Of a DNA stretch of 64,000 nt, positions 7,930 through 17,354 are shown one piece after another. Source of the DNA: Dermatophilus congolensis (lineage in GTDB: Bacteria; Actinomycetota; Actinomycetes; Actinomycetales; Dermatophilaceae); NCBI GenBank assembly GCA_030538115.1, contig JAUNUP010000007.1, positions 101,882 through 165,881 of the forward strand, written 5' to 3'. Both the position numbers and the translations under genes were made by a program. Numbering within the stretch: the first letter of the stretch is position 1; every line of letters begins with the position of its first letter. The notes under the pieces were generated by a model. That model searched no databases. It saw nothing but the letters and a program-made list of their open reading frames with translations, and was not told the origin of the DNA.

Positions 7930-9702
7930 GTGGCCATGCTTTCCCGGAGCACCCCTGCTGGGGTGAACGGAACCGCGGACACCGTCAGCCGGTCCGCATC
8001 TCACGACGGTCACGGACCGCAAGGCGCCGGTGCGGCGCTGCTCGTCGGTGCCATCGGTGTCGTCTTCGGTGACATCGGCACGAGCCCGCTGTACTCGCTG
8101 CAGACCGTGTTCAGCGCCGACCACAACGCCGTGCGAGTCGACCCGACCGACATCTTCGGGGTCATCTCGCTCGTGTTCTGGTCGGTGAGCATCGTCGTCT
8201 CGATCAAGTACGTCGCGCTCGTCATGCGTGCCGACAACGACGGCGAGGGCGGCATCCTCGCGCTCACGGCGCTGCTACGAGGCACGCTCAACCCCGCGCG
8301 CCGGGCGAGCACCGGCGTCATCCTGCTCGGTATCACCGGCGCGGCCCTGTTCTACGGCGACTCGCTCATCACGCCCGCGATCTCGGTAATGAGCGCCATC
8401 GAGGGCATCGCGGTCGTCAACCCGCACGCCCAAGACCTGGTGCTGCCTATCTCGATCGTCATCATCGTTGCCCTGTTCGCGGTGCAGCGTTGGGGCACAG
8501 GCGCGGTCGGGCGGGCATTCGGGCCGGTCATGGTCGTCTGGTTCGGTGTGCTCGCCGCGATGGGGGTGCCGCACATCGTCGCGAACCCGCACATCCTCAC
8601 GGCGTTGTCTCCGCACTACGCCCTCGTGATGGCCGTCGACCGGCCGTTCATCACGTTCGTCGCGCTCGGTGCCGTGGTGCTCACGATCACCGGAGCCGAG
8701 GCCCTCTACGCCGACATGGGCCACTTCGGAGCCAGACCCATCAAGCGGGCCTGGTTCTGGGTCGTCTTTCCGGCGCTGCTGCTCAACTATCTCGGCCAGG
8801 GCGCGATGCTGCTCGACCACCCCGAGACGGCCGTCAACCCGTTTTTCTCGATGGTCTCCGAGCAGCTCGTTCTGCCGCTCGTCGTGCTCGCGACGATGGC
8901 GACGGTCATCGCCTCGCAGGCGGTCATCTCCGGGGCGTTCTCGGTGTCGCGCCAGGCCGTACGGCTGGGTCTGCTGCCCCGGCTCACGGTGCGCCACACG
9001 TCCAAGCTCGAGGGCGGGCAGATCTATGTGCCGGTCATCAACTGGCTGCTGCTGGCCGGCGTCATCACGCTCATCGCCGTGTTCCGGGAGTCGGCCAAGC
9101 TGGCCACCGCGTACGGCCTCGCCGTCACCGGCACGCTGCTGCTCACGACCGGGCTCTTCCTGACGCTCGCGAAGTACGTGTGGCACTGGAGCTGGGCGCG
9201 CATCGCGGTCATCGGCGTCATCGTGGGAGGCGCGGAGCTCGCCTACCTCGGCGCCAACCTCACCAAGGTCGTGCACGGCGGCTGGCTGCCGCTGCTCATC
9301 GCCTCCGTCGTCATCGCGGTGATGACCACGTGGCGACGGGGTGCGGCGATCGTCACCGAGAAGCGCCGCGAGCTCGAGGAGCCGCTAGAGGAGTACATCG
9401 CCCGCCTCGAGGCCAAGGGCGTGAAGCGCGTGCCCGGCACCGCCGTGTTCCCGCACGCCGACGTCGACACCGCTCCCCTGGCGTTACGCGCCAACGTGCG
9501 CCCGCCGTTCGATCTCGACCCCGGCACCGCCACGTACTTCCTGTCGGTGCTCTCGGTGCGGCGCGCCAAAGAAGATCCTCTGCTCACGCGCTGGCGGGCG
9601 GCGCTGTTCGTCACGCTCGCGCACAACTCCGCCGACCGCACGCAGGTCTTCCACCTACCGCCCGGCCGCACGGTGACGATGGGCGCGAACGTGGAGATCT
9701 GA
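7930..9702 (+). CDS. kup: Kup-type low-affinity potassium uptake protein
   Basis: This 590-residue integral membrane K+/H+ symporter opens its core with GVVFGDIGTSPLYSL (about residues 42-56), the Kup signature. GAEALYADMGHFG (about 257-269) and about twelve hydrophobic helices follow, then a soluble C-terminal domain of about 120 residues. The start is GTG 7930, with an in-frame ATG at 7936 as an alternative; purine-rich GTGGGTGGG lies upstream. The gene stands alone and converges with the methyltransferase gene. Confidence 0.95.
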   Translation: MAMLSRSTPAGVNGTADTVSRSASHDGHGPQGAGAALLVGAIGVVFGDIGTSPLYSLQTVFSADHNAVRVDPTDIFGVISLVFWSVSIVVSIKYVALVMRADNDGEGGILALTALLRGTLNPARRASTGVILLGITGAALFYGDSLITPAISVMSAIEGIAVVNPHAQDLVLPISIVIIVALFAVQRWGTGAVGRAFGPVMVVWFGVLAAMGVPHIVANPHILTALSPHYALVMAVDRPFITFVALGAVVLTITGAEALYADMGHFGARPIKRAWFWVVFPALLLNYLGQGAMLLDHPETAVNPFFSMVSEQLVLPLVVLATMATVIASQAVISGAFSVSRQAVRLGLLPRLTVRHTSKLEGGQIYVPVINWLLLAGVITLIAVFRESAKLATAYGLAVTGTLLLTTGLFLTLAKYVWHWSWARIAVIGVIVGGAELAYLGANLTKVVHGGWLPLLIASVVIAVMTTWRRGAAIVTEKRRELEEPLEEYIARLEAKGVKRVPGTAVFPHADVDTAPLALRANVRPPFDLDPGTATYFLSVLSVRRAKEDPLLTRWRAALFVTLAHNSADRTQVFHLPPGRTVTMGANVEI

Positions 9703-9733
9703 CGGGTTATCGCTCGACTGCCAACCGACGCGG

Positions 9734-10438
9734 TTACCGCTTGACGGCGACCAGCACCGCGTCGGTGGCCGTGGCCGGCTCGCCGTCCGGCCCGGTGGCG
9801 GGGCGGGTGCGGGCCTCGGCGGAGATGTCCCAGTCGCCCTCCGGGAGGGCGGCCGCGAGATCTTCGGCCGTGTAGAGCAGGTTCGCGTTGGGGCGCCGCA
9901 GGCCGGCCTCGATGTCGGCCGGGTGGTGGCCGACGACGAGCAGCGTTCCGCCGGGCGTGATCACCTGAGCAAGCGCAGCGATGAGGCGACGCACCTCGTC
10001 GATGTCGATGTGCAGGTAGTGGGCGTGCACGAGGTCCCAGTGCTCGGGGCCCGGGGTGAAGTGGCGTGCGTCGAGCTCGCGCCACTCGATCATCCCGCTC
10101 ACGCCCGCCGCCTCGGCCGCCTTCGCGGCCTTGCCCAGCCCGACGCAGGAGAAGTCGGTGGCCGTCACGTGCCAACCCTGCGTCGCGAGCCAGATCGCGT
10201 CGGCGCCCTCACCGCAGCCGATCTCCAACGCCCGCCCCGGTTCGAGGCCGGTGACTTCTTCGACGAGCTGCGGGTTCGGTGCTCCCGACCACACGTCTCC
10301 GGAGGCGGCGTAGCGCTCGTCCCATCCCTCCGGCTCTCGCATGCGCGCGAGGTCGGCCTCACTGGGCCCGGGGCCGCCGTGGTGATGTCCGGAGGAGGCG
10401 GGGGTGGCGGCGTGGCGGTGATGGCTGTGCGAACTCAC
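9734..10438 (-). CDS. Class I SAM-dependent methyltransferase with His-rich N terminus
   Basis: The SAM-binding motif I is ALEIGCGEGADAIWLA, followed by the acidic motif VTATDFS and the DLVHAHYLHID strand. It resembles small TehB-like or thiopurine-type methyltransferases; the substrate is unknown. Translation probably starts at GTG 10438 (VSSHSHHRH), giving 234 residues. The first 25 residues hold seven histidines, suggesting metal binding or processing. It converges on kup with a 31-base gap. Confidence 0.78.
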   Translation of the reverse strand: MSSHSHHRHAATPASSGHHHGGPGPSEADLARMREPEGWDERYAASGDVWSGAPNPQLVEEVTGLEPGRALEIGCGEGADAIWLATQGWHVTATDFSCVGLGKAAKAAEAAGVSGMIEWRELDARHFTPGPEHWDLVHAHYLHIDIDEVRRLIAALAQVITPGGTLLVVGHHPADIEAGLRRPNANLLYTAEDLAAALPEGDWDISAEARTRPATGPDGEPATATDAVLVAVKR

Positions 10439-10536
10439 GCCCCCAGGGTAGGCCGGGGCTGCTGCCCGCCGAACCACCCGGGAGACGACGACGCCGGCCA
10501 CCCCGCGGGTGACCGGCGTCGCAGGTTCGGTGACGA

Positions 10537-11574
10537 CTACTTCTTCACGTTGGCGTCGAGGAAGTCGATGACTTCTTTCTGCGTGTCTTCCTGGTCGTAG
10601 AAGAGGGCCGCGCCGTGTTCGGCGTCGATGATCTTCAGGGCGTGCGGCACGCCGGCGTCCTTGAGCATTCCGTCGAGGCGCTCGGCCTGCACGTACGGAG
10701 CCGAGCAGTCCTTGTACCCGGCGAGCAGCATCGTCGCCGGAGCAGAAGGCGAGACGTACTCGACCGGGCTCGCCTTGCCTGCGAGTTCGCGGCCCTCTCC
10801 CTGGGTCGGGTCGGCGTTCAGCAACTGACCCTCGGTGGAGTCGGGGCCGCCGGGTCGTCCACCTCCTCCGCAGGCCGGCACCTGGGCGCGGTCTTCGGGT
10901 CGTGTGCGCAGGTCGTACTGGCCGTAGAAGCCGAGAACCGCATCCACCTTCGCGTCGACCGAATCGGCGCCGGGCCCACCGACGGGCAGGTCGCCGAGGA
11001 AGTCGGCGGGCGTCTCCGGGTTGGAGGCGGCCAGGCCCTCGAGCGTGGCGAGGTGCCCACCGGCCGACTCGCCGCCGACGGCAACGCGATCGGGGTCGAC
11101 TCCCAGCTCGGCGGCGTGCGACTTCACGTAGCGGATAGCGGCGGAGACGTCGTGCAACGGGTCGGGAAAGCGACTGTCGGGCACGAGCCGGTAGTTCATC
11201 GTGGCGACGGCGTAGCCACGGTCGAGCAGGGCGGCCTTGAACTTGTCCATGCCCTGGTCACCGGAGCTGAACACCGACTTGTCACCCTCGCGCCAGCGGC
11301 CGCCGTGAATCCACACGAGCACCGGGTACGGGCCAGGCTTATCGGCCTCGGGCAAGAACAGGTCGAGCTTCTGGCGTTCGCCACCGTTCTCGACGTAAGA
11401 GATGTTGTCGCGCTCGCGAGGCAGGTCGGCTGTGTTGTCGGTGGTCGCGCTGGTCGTCGGGCTCTCGGAGGTCGTGGTCGGAGTCGACTCGCCGCCTCCC
11501 CCACCGCCGGAACAGGATGTAGCGAACAGGCTCACCGCAACTGCGGCAGCAGCAATCCCTCGTCGGGCCTTCAT
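10537..11574 (-). CDS. Lipoprotein alpha/beta hydrolase (HSL/BD-FAE-like esterase)
   Basis: This 345-residue exported hydrolase has an N-terminal signal ending in the lipobox SLFATSC, followed by Gly-rich and Thr/Ser-rich linkers up to residue about 50. The oxyanion motif WIHGGRW and nucleophile elbow GESAGG are those of the hormone-sensitive-lipase/BD-FAE group. The late catalytic His is in DAEHGAALF. ATG 11574 has AGGGGG directly upstream. It probably hydrolyses short esters at the outer face of the membrane; the substrate is unknown. Confidence 0.85.
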   Translation of the reverse strand: MKARRGIAAAAVAVSLFATSCSGGGGGGESTPTTTSESPTTSATTDNTADLPRERDNISYVENGGERQKLDLFLPEADKPGPYPVLVWIHGGRWREGDKSVFSSGDQGMDKFKAALLDRGYAVATMNYRLVPDSRFPDPLHDVSAAIRYVKSHAAELGVDPDRVAVGGESAGGHLATLEGLAASNPETPADFLGDLPVGGPGADSVDAKVDAVLGFYGQYDLRTRPEDRAQVPACGGGGRPGGPDSTEGQLLNADPTQGEGRELAGKASPVEYVSPSAPATMLLAGYKDCSAPYVQAERLDGMLKDAGVPHALKIIDAEHGAALFYDQEDTQKEVIDFLDANVKK

Positions 11575-11725
11575 CGTCCCCCCTGGAACATCGGCTGTGT
11601 CAGCGTGCGCTCCCCCCTCGGTCGCACACGTAGTCACCGGCAGCGTACGGGGAGATGTGGGTGTCGCGCGTGTTGTGCTCGGTACGGCCGCTCGCCGGCG
11701 ACAGCCGAGCGGTAGCGTCGGGGGT

Positions 11726-12580
11726 ATGTCGAGCGCGTCATCCATCGCCGAGTTGTTGCGTGGCCACACATGGGTGGCATTGACCGGCGCGGGGCTCAGC
11801 ACCGACTCCGGCATCCCCGATTACCGCGGTCCCGACGCTCCGCCGGCCAACCCGATGCTGTACCAGGAGTTCATGTCGTCGGCCGAGAACCGGCGCCGCT
11901 ACTGGGCCCGATCGATGCAGGGGTTCAGGTCGTTCGGCGTGGCCCGCCCGAACGCCGGCCACTTCGCCCTGGCCGCACTGGCCCAGGCCCCCGGCGCCGA
12001 CCTGCAGGGCATCATCACGCAAAACGTCGACGGATTGCACGACGCCGCGGGTAGCCCCGACGTGCTCGAACTGCACGGGGCGATCTCGCGGGTGATCTGC
12101 ATGAACTGCGGCGAACTCACCTCCCGCTCCGACCTGCAGGTGCGGCTCGAGGAGCTCAACCCCGACGTGGAGGGCACGATCCCTGCGGGTGAGGCCGAAC
12201 TCCGCTCCGGGGCTTCGAAATTGCGGCCCGACGGCGACGCCGAGGTCGAGGACTGGCACGATTTCGTCGTCGCCGACTGCGCCACCTGCGGCGGCCTGCT
12301 CAAGCCGGATGTCGTGTTCTTCGGAGAGAGCGCGGCCCGCCCCATCGTCAAGCGCGCGTTCGAGATGGTCGACGCCTCCGACGTGCTGGTGGTCGCGGGG
12401 TCGTCACTCACCGTCATGTCGGGGCTGCGGTTCGTGCGCCACCAGGCCAAGCACGGGCGCAAGGTCGTCATCGTCAACCGGGGCGCCACTCGCGGAGACG
12501 AATTCGCCGACCTCCGCCTCGAATCGGGCACCAGCGAGACCCTCTCCGACCTGGCTCACCTGCTCGGCCACCGCCGCTGA
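11726..12580 (+). CDS. NAD-dependent deacylase, sirtuin class II
   Basis: This 284-residue Sir2 protein uses NAD to remove acyl groups from lysines. It has GAGLSTDSGIPDYRG (21-35), TQNVDGLH (99-105 region), the catalytic His in LELHG (118) and zinc cysteines 125, 128, 185 and 188. The DYRG variant and the long zinc-ribbon loop resemble SIRT4-like class II enzymes. The frame is open upstream to 11402, but those residues are antisense to the lipoprotein hydrolase. ATG 11726 follows GGGGT. Confidence 0.9.
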   Translation: MSSASSIAELLRGHTWVALTGAGLSTDSGIPDYRGPDAPPANPMLYQEFMSSAENRRRYWARSMQGFRSFGVARPNAGHFALAALAQAPGADLQGIITQNVDGLHDAAGSPDVLELHGAISRVICMNCGELTSRSDLQVRLEELNPDVEGTIPAGEAELRSGASKLRPDGDAEVEDWHDFVVADCATCGGLLKPDVVFFGESAARPIVKRAFEMVDASDVLVVAGSSLTVMSGLRFVRHQAKHGRKVVIVNRGATRGDEFADLRLESGTSETLSDLAHLLGHRR

Positions 12581-12610
12581 GCACACCGGGATCCCCCTGT
12601 TTTCCCGAAC

Positions 12611-12648
12611 GGGCTCGAACTCACATTTCGATGAATTTCGTTGAGCCC
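12611..12648 (+). terminator. Possible terminator after the sirtuin gene
   Basis: GGGCTCGAAC at 12611-12620 pairs with GTTGAGCCC at 12640-12648, with one bulged base and a loop of about 19 bases. No clear T-tract follows, so support is modest. Nothing else was recognised in the 12581-12866 gap. Confidence 0.4.
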
Positions 12649-12866
12649 CAGTAGATCTCGCTCAAATTGACCCAATCCGAGCACGCTCGGCCTCAATTTC
12701 CGCTCGCATCGGCCCTTCTCGACTTGTCATGATGAGGGGTCCAGACCTGAACGTACGTCCAGCCCAGGCGCCGAGACTCCCTCCGCACGACCTGCGGAAT
12801 CGTCGGCGCCTCACGTATGGCGCACGCCGACCGCGAGGCGCCGATGCACTGCGGCGGAGGAGGAGC

Positions 12867-13763
12867 ATGCACCACGCTGAACTCCGCATCCCCGTCCCCG
12901 GTGGGCACCTCGCCGTTCGTGACCACGGAGGCACCGGCAGGCACATCGTGCTCATCCATGACGTGGGCGACAACTGCGTGCAGTGGGACAGGCTCGCGCC
13001 GCTGCTGGCCGAGCACGCCCATGTGCTCTCGATCGACCTGCGCGGCCACGGGCAGACCACTGCGAACCTCGTCAACCTCGAGCAGATCCCCGACGACTTC
13101 GCCGCCGTCGCCACGTACATCGGAGCCGAGAAGCTCGTGCTCGTGGGCCACCACTGGGGCGGCGACCTCGGCGCGCTCGTCGGCCACCGCAGACCCGACA
13201 TCGTCGAGGCGCTCTGCGTCATCGACAGCCCGTTCACACTGCCTGTCGACCAGTACCGCGAACTGCTCGAATATGTGGCGGAGCCCGAGGTGATCGACTC
13301 CGTCGTGCGGCGGCTCGTACTCGGCCAGACCGGCCTGGGGCCGGTGCAATTCGGCAACTTCATCGACGCGACAGCTGCGGTCGTCTCCAACGACTGGCTA
13401 AACCCGCCGATGACGCCCGAGGACGCCCTCGAATTCGTCACCCGCAGCATCCATCACGGGCCTGGCCAGTTGTGGACGAGGATCCCGACCCGCGAAACCC
13501 TGCTGACCTACACCCAACACGCCTTTCAGGTGGGGCACATCGGCATCGAGCAACTGTTCAGCGCTTCGTGGGCCCTATGGGTGTTCCAGCCGGCCGACGG
13601 TGAATTCACCACGGGCGAACCCGTTCTCACCGACGATGCCACTCGCCCTTCCGGATGGGCGATACGCCCCCTGCCCGGCGGCACGCACTGCTGGTTCACC
13701 CATGCCTGGGCCGTGCGCGATGCACTCGTGAAAATGCTCGCGACGCTGCCCGCCAACGACTGA
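12867..13763 (+). CDS. Alpha/beta hydrolase fold protein with His at the nucleophile elbow
   Basis: This 298-residue protein has the alpha/beta hydrolase layout: the oxyanion strand IVLIHDVGDN, DLRGHGQT, the elbow LVGHHWGGDLG and a late His in PGGTHCW. The elbow position that is normally Ser (esterases) or Asp (dehalogenases, epoxide hydrolases: GHDWG) is read as His, from GGC CAC CAC TGG GGC. A classical covalent mechanism is therefore doubtful. It may be a lyase, cofactor-free oxygenase or binding protein. ATG 12867 follows a strong GGAGGAGGAG site. The frame is open upstream to 12729, but that part is not protein-like. Confidence 0.75.
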   Translation: MHHAELRIPVPGGHLAVRDHGGTGRHIVLIHDVGDNCVQWDRLAPLLAEHAHVLSIDLRGHGQTTANLVNLEQIPDDFAAVATYIGAEKLVLVGHHWGGDLGALVGHRRPDIVEALCVIDSPFTLPVDQYRELLEYVAEPEVIDSVVRRLVLGQTGLGPVQFGNFIDATAAVVSNDWLNPPMTPEDALEFVTRSIHHGPGQLWTRIPTRETLLTYTQHAFQVGHIGIEQLFSASWALWVFQPADGEFTTGEPVLTDDATRPSGWAIRPLPGGTHCWFTHAWAVRDALVKMLATLPAND

Positions 13764-13874
13764 ACGCCCCCTCGAGGCGCTGGGCGTATACCCCTCGAGG
13801 CATCGGACGCTGCCCCTCTGCGACTGACACCCCTCGAAGGGATGGGCACATGCCCTTGGCGGCTGCGTGACGGC

Positions 13875-13912
13875 GAAACGGGAGCCCTTCCAGCCAGAAG
13901 GGCTCCCGTTTC
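13875..13912. terminator. Bidirectional rho-independent-type terminator
   Basis: GAAACGGGAGCCCTT (13875-13889) pairs perfectly with AAGGGCTCCCGTTTC (13898-13912) over an 8-base loop. The A/T ends give short U-runs on both strands. It separates the convergent hydrolase and the small conserved gene. Confidence 0.85.
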
Positions 13913-13933
13913 GTTCGTGCAGGAGGGCTCTTA

Positions 13934-14368
13934 TCAGGCGAGCACCGAGTCGATCGTGCGGCCGACTGCGGGCAGGGCCTCGATGACCTGGGCCTTCGCC
14001 TTCGGGCGCACCGTGTTGTAGACCTTCGCGACTGCCGCGTGCTTGGGGCGGGCGGCGCGCTCGTCGGTCACGGCGAGCAGCGCGTCGGCGGCCTCGTCGG
14101 CCCGGCTGGGCAGGTAGACACCGAACGGCTGGTCGCCGCGGGCCTGCCAGATCGGGTCGAGACGCTCGGCCATGTCGGGCAGCATCCCGTTGATCGCGCG
14201 CTGCACGAGGTCGGGGCTGATCTTCTGCACGGCCTTGAAAGCGGTCTTGAGAGCCACACCCGACAGGCCGGACTTGCCGGACACCTCGGACTCGACCGTG
14301 CTGACGAGGGCTGCGACCACCTGGTCGCGGCGCGCGGGGTCGAGCAGCAGCTCGGGAAGGGAGGACAT
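13934..14368 (-). CDS. Small conserved actinobacterial protein (DUF6918-like)
   Basis: This 144-residue cytosolic protein has no signal peptide or membrane segment. It is mostly helical, with the pattern LLLDPARRDQVVAALVSTVESEVSGKSG near the N terminus in a longer alternation and VRPKAKAQVIEALPAVGRTIDSVL at the end, cited here as landmarks rather than motifs. I believe it belongs to a conserved family seen in actinomycetes, but no function is known to me. ATG 14368 is preceded by GAAAGGTGACC. Confidence 0.7.
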   Translation of the reverse strand: MSSLPELLLDPARRDQVVAALVSTVESEVSGKSGLSGVALKTAFKAVQKISPDLVQRAINGMLPDMAERLDPIWQARGDQPFGVYLPSRADEAADALLAVTDERAARPKHAAVAKVYNTVRPKAKAQVIEALPAVGRTIDSVLA

Positions 14369-14437
14369 GCGGTCACCTTTCAGTGATTGCGTAGGACTCG
14401 TTCGCGTTAAACCTATCCCGCAGGGTCCCGTGGGTGG

Positions 14438-17290
14438 TCACTCCGCGGGGGGCGCTGTATCGACGGGGTCGCGGGGGGTGGGGAGGGTGGCCACCAAGGC
14501 GGCGAGTTCGCTGCGGGAGCGGACCCCCAGCTTCGCGTAGACACGCGTCAGGTGGTACTGCACCGTCTTCACGGAGCAGAAGAGCTGCGCACCCACCTCC
14601 TTGTTCGTCATCCCCGACGCGACCAGGGCCGTCACCTCGCGCTCGCGCTCGGTGAGGTCGCGCAGGGCATCCGGCACGGAGGTCGTGGCAACAGTCGCAG
14701 CGGTCAGCACGCCCGCCGCCGTGCTAGCGGCGCCGGCGGCCTCCGCAGAGGTCGACGCGACGCGCACCGCCGTGCCGCCACCCTCACGCGGGCCGAGAAG
14801 GCGCAGATCGGCGTCGCATTTCTCGACGGCGAGCACGGCCCCGAGCTGCACGAACCCCTGCCGAGCCTCGGTGAGCGCCGCCGCGGCCCGCGAACGCTGA
14901 CCCGCCCGACGCAGCGTCTCGCCCCGGGCGTGCAGGATGCGGGTGCGGATGAGCAGCGCCCCCGCCCGGTCGGCCATCGCCGCGGAGCGGTCGAAATGAC
15001 CCACGGCGCCCTCGATGTCGCCCGACCTGGCCAGCAATTGGGCCCGCAGCGACACCGTCATGGCCGACGACAGCGGATCGTCGCCGCCCTGCTCAGCAAC
15101 GGAGAACAGGATCCGCTCGGCCTCGGCGTCACGCCCCAGGCGCACGAGCGCCCGCGCGAGGTGGTGCTGCCACAGCCACAACCGCGAATCGCGCCCACGC
15201 GGGAGGTCGAGCAGCGGCGACAGCTGCGCGGCCGTCTCTTCGTATCGCCCCTCGGCACTGGCGAGTTCGGCGGCGGCCATCGCCGCCGGGATGATCTGCA
15301 CGGTGTAGCTGCGCGCCTCTACGGTGGCGGCTTCGAGTACGGCTCGCGCCCGGTCGGTCTCGCCGCGATGGGCGAGCACCGAAACCGCAGGCCAGGCGAC
15401 GAGCGGGCGCAGCAGGTGCAGGCCCGCCTCCTCGACGAGGCGGTCAGCCAGCGAGGTCAGCGCCATCACGCGATCCCAGTGGCCCAGAAGGAATTCGGCG
15501 TACGCGTGCCAGCCGAGCGCCCAGATCCGCACACGCAGCGACCCTCCCGCGGCGGAGAGGTCGGCGCACGACTGCAGCGTGACGCGGGCTCCCGTGAGGT
15601 CACCCTGCAGCAGCTTCACCCAGCCCAGTCCGAGCTGGGCGCGAGCCAGAACGAGCGGACTGTCGGCTTCGGCGACGAGCCGCTGACAGGTCTGGTCGGC
15701 CTCGCCGGTGCGACCCGCTACAGCCTGCGCGAGCCCCGACATCGAGGCGGCCTCCCACCACGGAGCCGAACCCGGCTCAGCCACAGCCAGCGCCCGCTCG
15801 GCCCACACCTCCATGCGCGGACCGTCCCATTCGCCGAGCTGATGCAACACCATGCGGGCACTGATCGTGCCGGCCATCGCGGGGTCGAGCCGCGGGTTGG
15901 TGCTGCGCCACGCGCCGACCAGGTGATGCTCGGCCAGCTCCGAATCGCCGAGGCTGAGCGCGTTGTAGCCGAGCACGGCCTCGCGCGCGGGCGAGACCGG
16001 CAGCACCCTGATCGCCGGCAGGTAATCGGCAGCGGCCACGAGGTCTCCCGAGCCGACCACGGCGTTCGCGGCTTTCGTGCGCAGAACACCGGCCCGCTCC
16101 TCGTCGCCGACGAGTCTGGCCGCGGCGGCGAGGTGCGCGGCTGCGGCGCGCAGGGCGCCGTCCGCCTCCAGGCGACGCGCGGTGGATTGCAGTTCGTCGC
16201 TCAGGGATTCGTCGGTCCCCACCACCACGGCTGCCTCGTGCAGGAGGTGCGTGTCCGGCCCACTCACGCGCGCCGCCGCCCGGTGCCAGCGTTGCACTCG
16301 CGCGAACCCTGCCCACTGCAGCACCGCTTCGGCCACGACAGGTGCGATACACAACCGCCACGGCCCGGCCTCTGCAAGGTCGAGGCGCACGAGCCCGGTG
16401 CGAGCGGCCTCTTCGATCTGCTCCAACGTGGCGGTGTCGGTGATGTGCGAGTCGTCCGCAACGGGGGCATCCGCGGCTTCGCGGGCGGGGGCTTGGCGGA
16501 CGGGAGCTTCTCCGGCGGGCTCGGACGACTCGGGCACCTCCGCAGATGCACGGTTCAGGAACGCGAGCGCGGTGAGCACGTCGTGCAACGGCGCCTCGGG
16601 CAGCACGGCTGCGATGCCGACCGCGTCGCAGAGGCTCTCGGGCCTGCCCTGCAGTGCGGCCGCGACCTCGCGCACCACCAGCGGCGGCACGTCGTCGGGC
16701 CCTGAGTGTCCTGAGGGCCCTGACTGCGCGTCGGCGACGAGGGCCCGCGCGTAGCGGCCCACTCCCCCGCTGCGGCGCAGCGCCCGGCGGGCCTGGAAAC
16801 GTGGTGTCACCGATCCGGCAACCGACGCCGCCTCGACGAGTTCTTCGAAGCAGACGCCGGGTTCGTCCACGCGTTCGGTGGCCGCCGTATCTGCCCAGTC
16901 GGGTAGAGGCATCCCGTTATCGGGCAAAGTCAGTGCGAGCGACGACCGGGCGTCGGCGTGCGCCCACGACAGCAGGCGACGCAGCGACTCCGGGTCTGCG
17001 GCGCCGGCGTTCGCGATGACGACGGTCGTACCGACCGGCACCTCCGCGTGCGCGGGCCGGCCGCACCGGGCGAGCACGCGCTGCCACACGAGGCCCGCCT
17101 CGCCCTGCTCCCAGGGCAGTGCGTCCACCCGCACGACCTCACCACGTCCACTGTGACCTGCGGCGATGCGCTCACCCCAGGTCTGCGCCCACTCGGAGAG
17201 CCACGACGACGAGCCGCGTGCGAGCACGACACGGGCGCCACGGACTCCTGCCGTGGTCACGCCGCCATCCCTGCTCTCCATGTTCGGCAC
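14438..17290 (-). CDS. benR: BenR-type large LuxR-family transcriptional regulator
   Basis: This regulator of about 950 residues ends in a LuxR helix-turn-helix (residues about 875-940: LTEREREVTALVASGMTNKE, then SVKTVQYHLTRVYAKLGVRS). The central 400-800 region is Leu/Ala-rich helical repeat, TPR-like as in LAL/MalT proteins. The N-terminal part occupies the place of an ATPase domain but lacks a Walker A GxxxxGKS/T. The gene lies 64 bases downstream of the benC-D fusion on the same strand. In corynebacteria a LuxR-type BenR follows benABCD and activates it, so that role is inferred. The start is GTG 17290; ATG 17281 is an alternative. Confidence 0.82.
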   Translation of the reverse strand: MPNMESRDGGVTTAGVRGARVVLARGSSSWLSEWAQTWGERIAAGHSGRGEVVRVDALPWEQGEAGLVWQRVLARCGRPAHAEVPVGTTVVIANAGAADPESLRRLLSWAHADARSSLALTLPDNGMPLPDWADTAATERVDEPGVCFEELVEAASVAGSVTPRFQARRALRRSGGVGRYARALVADAQSGPSGHSGPDDVPPLVVREVAAALQGRPESLCDAVGIAAVLPEAPLHDVLTALAFLNRASAEVPESSEPAGEAPVRQAPAREAADAPVADDSHITDTATLEQIEEAARTGLVRLDLAEAGPWRLCIAPVVAEAVLQWAGFARVQRWHRAAARVSGPDTHLLHEAAVVVGTDESLSDELQSTARRLEADGALRAAAAHLAAAARLVGDEERAGVLRTKAANAVVGSGDLVAAADYLPAIRVLPVSPAREAVLGYNALSLGDSELAEHHLVGAWRSTNPRLDPAMAGTISARMVLHQLGEWDGPRMEVWAERALAVAEPGSAPWWEAASMSGLAQAVAGRTGEADQTCQRLVAEADSPLVLARAQLGLGWVKLLQGDLTGARVTLQSCADLSAAGGSLRVRIWALGWHAYAEFLLGHWDRVMALTSLADRLVEEAGLHLLRPLVAWPAVSVLAHRGETDRARAVLEAATVEARSYTVQIIPAAMAAAELASAEGRYEETAAQLSPLLDLPRGRDSRLWLWQHHLARALVRLGRDAEAERILFSVAEQGGDDPLSSAMTVSLRAQLLARSGDIEGAVGHFDRSAAMADRAGALLIRTRILHARGETLRRAGQRSRAAAALTEARQGFVQLGAVLAVEKCDADLRLLGPREGGGTAVRVASTSAEAAGAASTAAGVLTAATVATTSVPDALRDLTEREREVTALVASGMTNKEVGAQLFCSVKTVQYHLTRVYAKLGVRSRSELAALVATLPTPRDPVDTAPPAE

Positions 17291-17354
17291 GGTACTCGCG
17301 AGTCACAACGTGGGCACGGCGGCCGGTCGTCAGATGTCGACCGGCCGCCTCACA

